Origin: Mycobacterium kansasii ATCC 12478
GTDB lineage: Bacteria; Actinomycetota; Actinomycetes; Mycobacteriales; Mycobacteriaceae
Direction of reading: 5' to 3'
Length of the DNA: 64,000 bases
Assembly: GCF_000157895.3 (NCBI RefSeq)
Contig: NC_022663.1
Location: 3,038,001-3,102,000, forward strand
Made by a program: the position numbers and the translations under genes
Shown: piece after piece, positions 59,460-64,000 of the stretch
How positions within the stretch are numbered: the first letter of the stretch is position 1
Layout of the letters: each line of letters starts with the position of its first letter
Notes under the pieces: model-generated
Seen by the model: the letters and a program-made list of their open reading frames with translations, nothing else
Database searches by the model: none
What the model was told of the DNA's origin: nothing

Positions 59460-61349
59460 TCAGGATTCGGTGGCGAACGCCGTCGGGGAACCGACGCCGC
59501 TGCGCAGGCTGCCGTCGAGGTAGGCAGCGCGGCACGCGCGCCGTCCGATCTTGCCGCTGGAGGTCCGGGGAATCGTGCCGGCCGACACCAGCAGCAGGTC
59601 CCGCACGGTCACGCCATGTCCGACTGCGATGGCGGCACGGATGTCGTCGGCGATGGGCTGGTATTCCAGCTTGTGCGTACCGGCAGCGCGTTCGGCAACA
59701 ATCACCAGCTGCTCGGAGGTGTCCTCGGGGTCGAACTTCAGCCCGGCGTGCGGGTCGTCGAACACCTTCTGCGGCAGCTGGTTGGCGGGCACCGAGAAGG
59801 CGGCCACGTAGCCGACGCGCAAGGCCTTGTTCGACTCCTGCGCGGTGAACTCCAGGTCCTGCGGGTAGTGGTTCCGGCCGTCGATGATGACCAGGTCCTT
59901 GATCCGGCCCGCTATATAGAGGTGTCCCTTGAAGTAGGTGCCGTAGTCGCCGGTGCGTACCCACAGTCCGTCGTCGGGGGCTCCCTCGGCGTGCGACTCG
60001 CTGATCCGCGACTTCAGGATGTTGCGGAATATCTGAGCGGATTCTTCTTCCTTGCCCCAGTAGCCGATGCCCAGGTTGTTACCGTGCAGCCAGATTTCGC
60101 CGATTTGCCCGTCCGGCAACTCACTGGCGGTGTCTGGGTCGACGATCACGGCCCATTCGTCGACGCCGACCTTGCCGGCCGAAACCTGCGCGACGGCGTT
60201 CGGCGAGTCGGCGGGCACCTCGACGAAACGCTGCTTGTTCAGCTCGTCGCGGTCGACGTGGATGACGGTCGGCGGCTCGTTGGGCGCGGTGGTCGAGACG
60301 AACAGCGTCGCCTCTGCCAGACCGTAGGAGGGCTTGACCGCAGTCTCGGGCAGACCGTACGGCGCGAAGGCATTGAAGAATTTGCGCATCGACGCCGGCG
60401 ACACCGGTTCGCTGCCGTTGAGGATGCCCTTGACGTTGCTCAGGTCTAATGGTGGTTCGTCGTCGCGGGGCAGACCCCGCACCGCCGCATGCTCGAAGGC
60501 AAAGTTCGGTGCGGCGGAGAATGTGCCCCCGGTTTCGCCGGGCTTACGAGCGAGTTCGCGAATCCAGCGGCCGGGCCGCCGCACGAACGCGGCCGGGGTC
60601 ATGAACGTGAAGCTGTGGCCCAGTACCGACGTCAGCAGCACGGTGATCAGGCCCATGTCGTGGAAGAACGGCAGCCAGCTGACACCGCGGTCGCCTTCTT
60701 GCCCTTCCAGGGCATTGAGCACCTGCAGCACATTGGTCGGCAGGTTCAGATGGGTGATCTGCACGCCGGTCGGGGTGCGGGTCGATCCGGAGGTGTACTG
60801 CAGGTAGGCCGTGGTCGACTCGTTGGCGTCGGGCTCCTGCCACGTCGCGGCGACCTCTGTGGGAACCGCGTCGACGGCGATCACCCGGGGCCGCTCCTTG
60901 GCCGAGCGGCTGCGGATGAACTTGCGTACACCCTCGGCGGAGTCGCTCGTGGTCAGAATGGTCGACGGGGTGCAGTCGTCGAGTACCGCGTGCAACCGGC
61001 CGACGTGGCCCGGCTCGGCCGGGTCGAACAACGGCACCGCGATCCGGCCGGAGTACAGCGCGCCGAAGAAGGAGATCAGGTAGTCCAGGTTCTGTGGGCA
61101 CAGGATGGCGATACGGTCGCCCGGCTGGGTGACCTGCTGCAGCCGGGCGCCGACGGCGCGGTTGCGCGCGCTGAACTCCGACCACAGGATGTCGCGTTCG
61201 ATGCCGTCCCGCTCGGTGGAGAAGTCCAGGAACCGGTAGGCCAGCTTGTCGCCACGCACCTTCGCCCATTTTTCGACGTGACGCACCAGATTGGTGTTCT
61301 CCGGGAACCGGATTCGTCCATTCACGATGAACGGGTTGTGGTACGCCAT
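59460..61349 (-). CDS. fadD32: Long-chain fatty-acid-AMP ligase FadD32
   Basis: A 629-residue adenylate-forming enzyme that activates the meromycolate chain as acyl-AMP and loads it on Pks13. Motifs: P-loop YTSGSTRTPTGVQITH, FFHDMGLI, YGLAEATLFVS, WVRTGDYGTYFKGHLYIAGRIKDLVIIDGRNHYPQDLE and the C-terminal IPRTSSGKIGRRACRAAYL with the AMP-ligase lysine. The ATG at 61349 has GGAGAGGG upstream; the longer frame adds six residues without support. The stop is 23 bases before pks13. Its upstream region holds two palindromes and a direct repeat. Confidence 0.95.
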   Translation of the reverse strand: MAYHNPFIVNGRIRFPENTNLVRHVEKWAKVRGDKLAYRFLDFSTERDGIERDILWSEFSARNRAVGARLQQVTQPGDRIAILCPQNLDYLISFFGALYSGRIAVPLFDPAEPGHVGRLHAVLDDCTPSTILTTSDSAEGVRKFIRSRSAKERPRVIAVDAVPTEVAATWQEPDANESTTAYLQYTSGSTRTPTGVQITHLNLPTNVLQVLNALEGQEGDRGVSWLPFFHDMGLITVLLTSVLGHSFTFMTPAAFVRRPGRWIRELARKPGETGGTFSAAPNFAFEHAAVRGLPRDDEPPLDLSNVKGILNGSEPVSPASMRKFFNAFAPYGLPETAVKPSYGLAEATLFVSTTAPNEPPTVIHVDRDELNKQRFVEVPADSPNAVAQVSAGKVGVDEWAVIVDPDTASELPDGQIGEIWLHGNNLGIGYWGKEEESAQIFRNILKSRISESHAEGAPDDGLWVRTGDYGTYFKGHLYIAGRIKDLVIIDGRNHYPQDLEFTAQESNKALRVGYVAAFSVPANQLPQKVFDDPHAGLKFDPEDTSEQLVIVAERAAGTHKLEYQPIADDIRAAIAVGHGVTVRDLLLVSAGTIPRTSSGKIGRRACRAAYLDGSLRSGVGSPTAFATES

Positions 61350-61374
61350 GCCGCCCTCTCCTGTCACAACACTG

Positions 61375-61423
61375 CTTGGTCGGCTACGCCGACAGGGTTT
61401 ACATCTTGGTCGGCTCCGCCGAC
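61375..61423. repeat. Two 19-bp direct repeats, each containing a GTCGGC/GCCGAC palindrome
   Basis: CTTGGTCGGCTACGCCGAC at 61375-61393 and CTTGGTCGGCTCCGCCGAC at 61405-61423 differ at one base and are 30 bp apart. Each holds GTCGGC-N3-GCCGAC. They lie 26 to 74 bp upstream of the fadD32 start, probably within the leader or promoter. Confidence 0.85.
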
Positions 61424-61519
61424 GAGTTACATCCGTGCGCGAGCCAGCCCTCGAGCGGCGCGCACACTGGCGGGCGCGCCGATCGTTGCCAGCTACGACC
61501 CCACAGGGTCATCCACATG

Positions 61520-61537
61520 CTCTTAAATTTCTCTTAA
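61520..61537. promoter_or_regulatory. Direct repeat CTCTTAA-N4-CTCTTAA upstream of fadD32
   Basis: CTCTTAA occurs at 61520-61526 and 61531-61537 with a 4-bp ATTT spacer, an 11-bp period. This 7-4-7 layout is what OmpR/PhoB-family response regulators bind. A further TTAAG follows at 61540. The responsible regulator cannot be named from sequence. Confidence 0.45.
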
Positions 61538-61699
61538 TGTTAAGGGCCGCGAGGCGTCAGACCAAATCACAAGGTACCGCTGATCCCATTACGATCAGGG
61601 CACTGGCGGCTGTGTCCCGCTGCCCCAATCTGCAAGCACCCGGGTGCTGCGGTGCCTGGGCCCGTCTCCCCCCGCGGTGGTCGGGCCACCCGTCACATC

Positions 61700-62716
61700 T
61701 CAGCCGTGTTTGGGATGCGGCGCCTTGTCGATGAGGTCATGGGCCCAGTTCAACGTCCATTGCGTAGCAGGCTGCCCGTCGGAGTTCCAGAATTCGGGGG
61801 TGGCGTACATCGCGTGGACCGGTTGACCGGCCCCCCCGGCCAACGTGTTGAGGGTAGTCGGCAGGTTGGCAGGACTGAACGCCTCCTGCGGCGCGGCGCA
61901 AATCAGATCGCCCTGGGCACAGATCTCGTTGGTGCGACTGTCGAGCGCGCCGAAGCCGCCCGGGCGTGCACCCGTCATCGTCAAGCCGAGCCCGGACAGC
62001 ACCGGCACCTCATGCAGGGTGACCTCGGCGCCCTCACCCGGCGGGCTGGGCGGGATGTCGTTGCCCACCCCCGGCTGGCGACGGCCATCGGCGATCAGCG
62101 TCACGCCCAGTACCAGGTCGTCATCGACCGGTCCCCGGCCGTTGCCGATATCGCTGGCGACATCGCCGGCAATCACCGCCCCCTGCGAGAACCCGACCAC
62201 CACATAGCTGGTCAACGGGCACTTGTTGGTCATGTCCGTCATGGCCTGCACCATCGCGCGGGTGCCCTCCGCCCGGCTTTGGTTGTAGGAGATCTGACCG
62301 TCGGAACTGAGCGGATTGTGGAATTGTGCGGTGTAGGGAACCGTGTACGTCTGCACCCGCGATCCGGGGAACTGCTGGGAGATCGGCCCGGTCACATTGA
62401 GTAGCAACGCCTTCGGGAACTGCACCGGGTTAAGCGGGTTGTCCTGCGGTGACGACTCCCAGGTGCCGGGTACGGCAATCAACTGCACGTCCGGGCAAGA
62501 CGCATCCTGGAAGGCGGGCCGGGGTTTGCGTGGGTGAGAGGTGGTGGGACCCGGGGTCAGCACCCCGGGCGGTACTGCGCTGGGCGGTGCTTCCTGGCGG
62601 CGCAACATGACCACGCCGGCGACGATGACCAGGGCGACGACCGACGCCAGGGCTCCGGCCGCAACCCAGGCGAGGATTCGTTGGCGGCGTCTTCTGCGCC
62701 GGGAGTTGGTAGCCAT
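61700..62716 (-). CDS. culp6: Cutinase-like serine esterase Culp6 (Rv3802c-type)
   Basis: A 338-residue membrane-anchored cutinase-family hydrolase, an essential mycolate-locus phospholipase/thioesterase in M. tuberculosis. The N-terminus has an Arg-rich start (RRRRRRQRI) and one helix (residues about 14-37), then a Pro-rich linker and the alpha/beta domain. The catalytic Ser is S177 (VVVGFSQGAVIAG); D270 and H301 fit the remaining triad, with cysteines at 74, 166, 266 and 273 for disulfides. ATG 62716 follows AGGAG. Upstream of fadD32 by 350 bp on the same strand. Confidence 0.93.
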   Translation of the reverse strand: MATNSRRRRRRQRILAWVAAGALASVVALVIVAGVVMLRRQEAPPSAVPPGVLTPGPTTSHPRKPRPAFQDASCPDVQLIAVPGTWESSPQDNPLNPVQFPKALLLNVTGPISQQFPGSRVQTYTVPYTAQFHNPLSSDGQISYNQSRAEGTRAMVQAMTDMTNKCPLTSYVVVGFSQGAVIAGDVASDIGNGRGPVDDDLVLGVTLIADGRRQPGVGNDIPPSPPGEGAEVTLHEVPVLSGLGLTMTGARPGGFGALDSRTNEICAQGDLICAAPQEAFSPANLPTTLNTLAGGAGQPVHAMYATPEFWNSDGQPATQWTLNWAHDLIDKAPHPKHG

Positions 62717-62945
62717 GTTCTCCTGCTAGCAGCGTCGGTGAGTCTGAGTACAGCGTGCGGCCGGTGGCGGTGTCGCGCATGCTCGCCGCCCGAGCCGCTC
62801 GAAGTCACCACACCGCGTCGGCACACGGTGCCGCCGCCCTCTACTGCACCCCATACACGGTACCGGCTGGTGACGAAGTTCCGGCCCGGACGATGTCTTC
62901 GCCGCGCGTGCGCGGGGCAGGCTGCGTGGATCCTCCCGCCGGCTG

Positions 62946-63851
62946 CTAGCGGATCGCGCCGACGATATCGCCGGACATGGCGCCCAGCTGTGCCGACCAC
63001 GAGCCCCAGCCGTTGTCGCCGCCGCCCGGGAAGTCGAAGTGACCGTTGTGCCCGCCGACGTTGCGATATTGCTGGTAGAACGACCTACTGTCACCCATCG
63101 CCGCACCGGCCTGACCGATCATGGCGGCAGGATCACTGGCGCCCAGGTTGGTCGGACTCCATACCCACACCCGGGTGTTGTTCTGCGCCAGCAGAGCTAC
63201 ATGCACGCACGGGTCGTGCCACTTCCACCGGCCCAACTGTGGGGCACCCCACATGCCGTTGCCGTCCACACCGCCGAACTCCTGGAGCCCGGCGAGGATC
63301 GCGCCGTTGGTGGTGGTGCTCGACGGGTACAGGAACCCGGAGAGCGATCCGGCGAAGCCGAATCGGTCCGGGTGGAACGCGGCCAGCGCCATCGCGCCAT
63401 AGCCGCCCTGAGATGCGCCCACGGCGGCGTGACCGCCGGGTGCCAGGCCTTTGTTGGCCGCCAGCCAATCGGGAAGCTCACTGGACAGGAAGGTTTCCCA
63501 CTGCTTGCTACCGTCCTGTTCCCAGTTGGTGTACATGCTGTAGGCACCGCCGGCCGGGGCGACCACCGAGATTCCCTTGCCGGCCAGGGTGTTCATCGCG
63601 TTACCGGCGGTGACCCAGTTGCTCACGTCCGGGCCGGCGTTGAAGGCATCCAGCAAGTACACCGCGTGGGGGCCGCCGCCCAGGAACGCGACCGGGATGT
63701 CGCGGCCCATGGCGCCCGACGGCACCATCAGGGTCTCGTAGGGGGCGGCTTTGGCCGTGCCCGACGATCCTGCAGCCGCGGTGACACCGCCCAACCCGAT
63801 CGACAGCACCGCAACGCAGAGCAGCCGTAGCAACACCGACAGACCCCTCAT
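62946..63851 (-). CDS. fbpD: Antigen 85-related secreted protein MPT51 (FbpD)
   Basis: A 301-residue secreted alpha/beta-hydrolase-fold protein corresponding to Rv3803c. The signal peptide covers about residues 1-33 (LLRLLCVAVLSIGLGGVTAAAG, cleavage near AKA-AP). The mature part includes YETLMVPSGAMGRDIPVAFLGGGPHAVYLLDAFNAG, YSMYTNWEQDGSKQWETFLSSELPDWL, FGFAGSLSGFLYPS, WGAPQLGRWKWHDPCVH and GGHNGHFDFPGGG. MPT51 is regarded as lacking mycolyltransferase activity, yet here the nucleophile-elbow region reads GASQGGYG, giving a G-x-S-x-G with S147. ATG 63851 follows GGAGGTG. fbpA should lie just beyond the right edge. Confidence 0.93.
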   Translation of the reverse strand: MRGLSVLLRLLCVAVLSIGLGGVTAAAGSSGTAKAAPYETLMVPSGAMGRDIPVAFLGGGPHAVYLLDAFNAGPDVSNWVTAGNAMNTLAGKGISVVAPAGGAYSMYTNWEQDGSKQWETFLSSELPDWLAANKGLAPGGHAAVGASQGGYGAMALAAFHPDRFGFAGSLSGFLYPSSTTTNGAILAGLQEFGGVDGNGMWGAPQLGRWKWHDPCVHVALLAQNNTRVWVWSPTNLGASDPAAMIGQAGAAMGDSRSFYQQYRNVGGHNGHFDFPGGGDNGWGSWSAQLGAMSGDIVGAIR

Positions 63852-64000
63852 GTCCACCTCCATCGTGTATCGCTGCGTGCCCGCAGCGCCCGACCGTGCG
63901 GCGGGTTCGAGGCATGCCCCGGCCCGCAAGGTAGCTAACCACACCGCACACAAGGGGATAAAGGGGAGATAACGCAAGAAATAACCAACGGCGGCGACCC
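63852..64000. other. Leader of fbpD and window end
   Basis: Upstream region of fbpD. It contains GGGGATAAAGGGGAGATAA-like A/G-rich sequence near 63955-63971. No part of the expected neighbouring fbpA could be recognised. Confidence 0.4.

Larger units (their letters stand above)
61350..61699. other. Regulatory gap between culp6 and fadD32, about 350 bp
   Basis: No gene. It holds two near-identical 19-bp units with internal palindromes (61375-61393 and 61405-61423) and a 7-bp direct repeat with 4-bp spacing (61520-61537) in an A+T-rich patch. It is the likely promoter region for the fadD32-pks13-accD4 operon. Confidence 0.6.

Noticed and set aside
55795..59523. A 1242-codon plus-strand open frame opposite pks13
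   Set aside because: It is antisense to a clearly recognised gene, consists of Arg/Gly/His-rich sequence and has no domain. Long antisense frames are expected in G+C-rich DNA.
59437..59964. N-terminal extension of the pks13 frame
   Set aside because: The open frame continues through the end of fadD32 in a different frame, but the extension is low-complexity. The ACP domain starts at the ATG at 59436 with a ribosome binding site.
1..64000. CRISPR arrays, rRNA, intact insertion sequences or prophage
   Set aside because: No regularly spaced repeats, no rRNA sequence and no transposase, integrase or phage structural gene was seen. The lysin-like gene stands alone.

Overview
The window is a high-G+C (about two thirds G+C in sampled rows) actinobacterial chromosome segment from a Mycobacterium, most likely a slow grower. 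Gene content and order match the stretch that M. tuberculosis H37Rv carries from tcrX (Rv3765c) to fbpD/MPT51 (Rv3803c). This is the cell-wall core region: galactan export and priming, decaprenylphosphoryl-arabinose synthesis, arabinan polymerisation, and mycolic acid condensation. A PE_PGRS-like tail remnant, DprE1/Emb/Pks13 and paired mycobacterial tRNAs support the genus. The species cannot be fixed from the sequence alone. Comparisons with H37Rv below come from memory, not from an alignment.

Layout. 1-6760: the tcrX response regulator (cut by the left edge), two tiny membrane/secreted proteins, a YjbR-like protein, a GH25 muramidase-like protein, a PE_PGRS tail remnant, an LCM-type methyltransferase, three NTF2-fold proteins and an APH-like kinase. 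6761-8709: a serpin lipoprotein, then tRNA-Arg(ACG) and tRNA-Ser(GCT). 8793-14020: hisC2/pat, a DinB-like protein, echA21, lipE, a 66-residue protein and a baeRF-type protein. 14046-18068: an accessory-looking unit of a GAF-PucR regulator divergent from a class III CoA-transferase and a crotonase, ending beside tRNA-Ser(TGA). 18267-25728: quinone oxidoreductase, a PLP-fold protein lacking its lysine, the Rv3779-type membrane protein, bpa, and the galactan exporter/GlfT1 unit. 25807-31500: a membrane spermidine-synthase-like protein, a secreted protein, an NfeD/flotillin pair, a GreA-like RNAP regulator and a GtrA protein.

31639-47219 is the arabinan locus dprE1-dprE2-aftA-embC-[inserted GT2]-embA-embB. 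dprE1/E2 make DPA, AftA primes galactan, and EmbA/B/C extend arabinan. The notable departure is a lower-G+C GT2 glycosyltransferase plus about 570 bp of noncoding DNA splitting embC from embAB. Two identical-geometry palindromes lie in that noncoding DNA. 47344-50506 holds a Tat-exported arylsulfotransferase-like protein and three small exported or membrane proteins. 50625-63851 holds fadE35 and, on the minus strand, the fbpD, culp6, fadD32-pks13-accD4 block that activates, carboxylates, condenses and handles mycolic acids.

The most unusual items are the GT2 insertion with its paired operators, the serpin with an intact inhibitory hinge and a predicted P1 Phe, the PucR/CoA-transferase/crotonase unit with a near-perfect operator palindrome, a family of hairpin repeats (one apparently captured in frame inside aftA), and a 27-bp-arm perfect hairpin between fadE35 and accD4.
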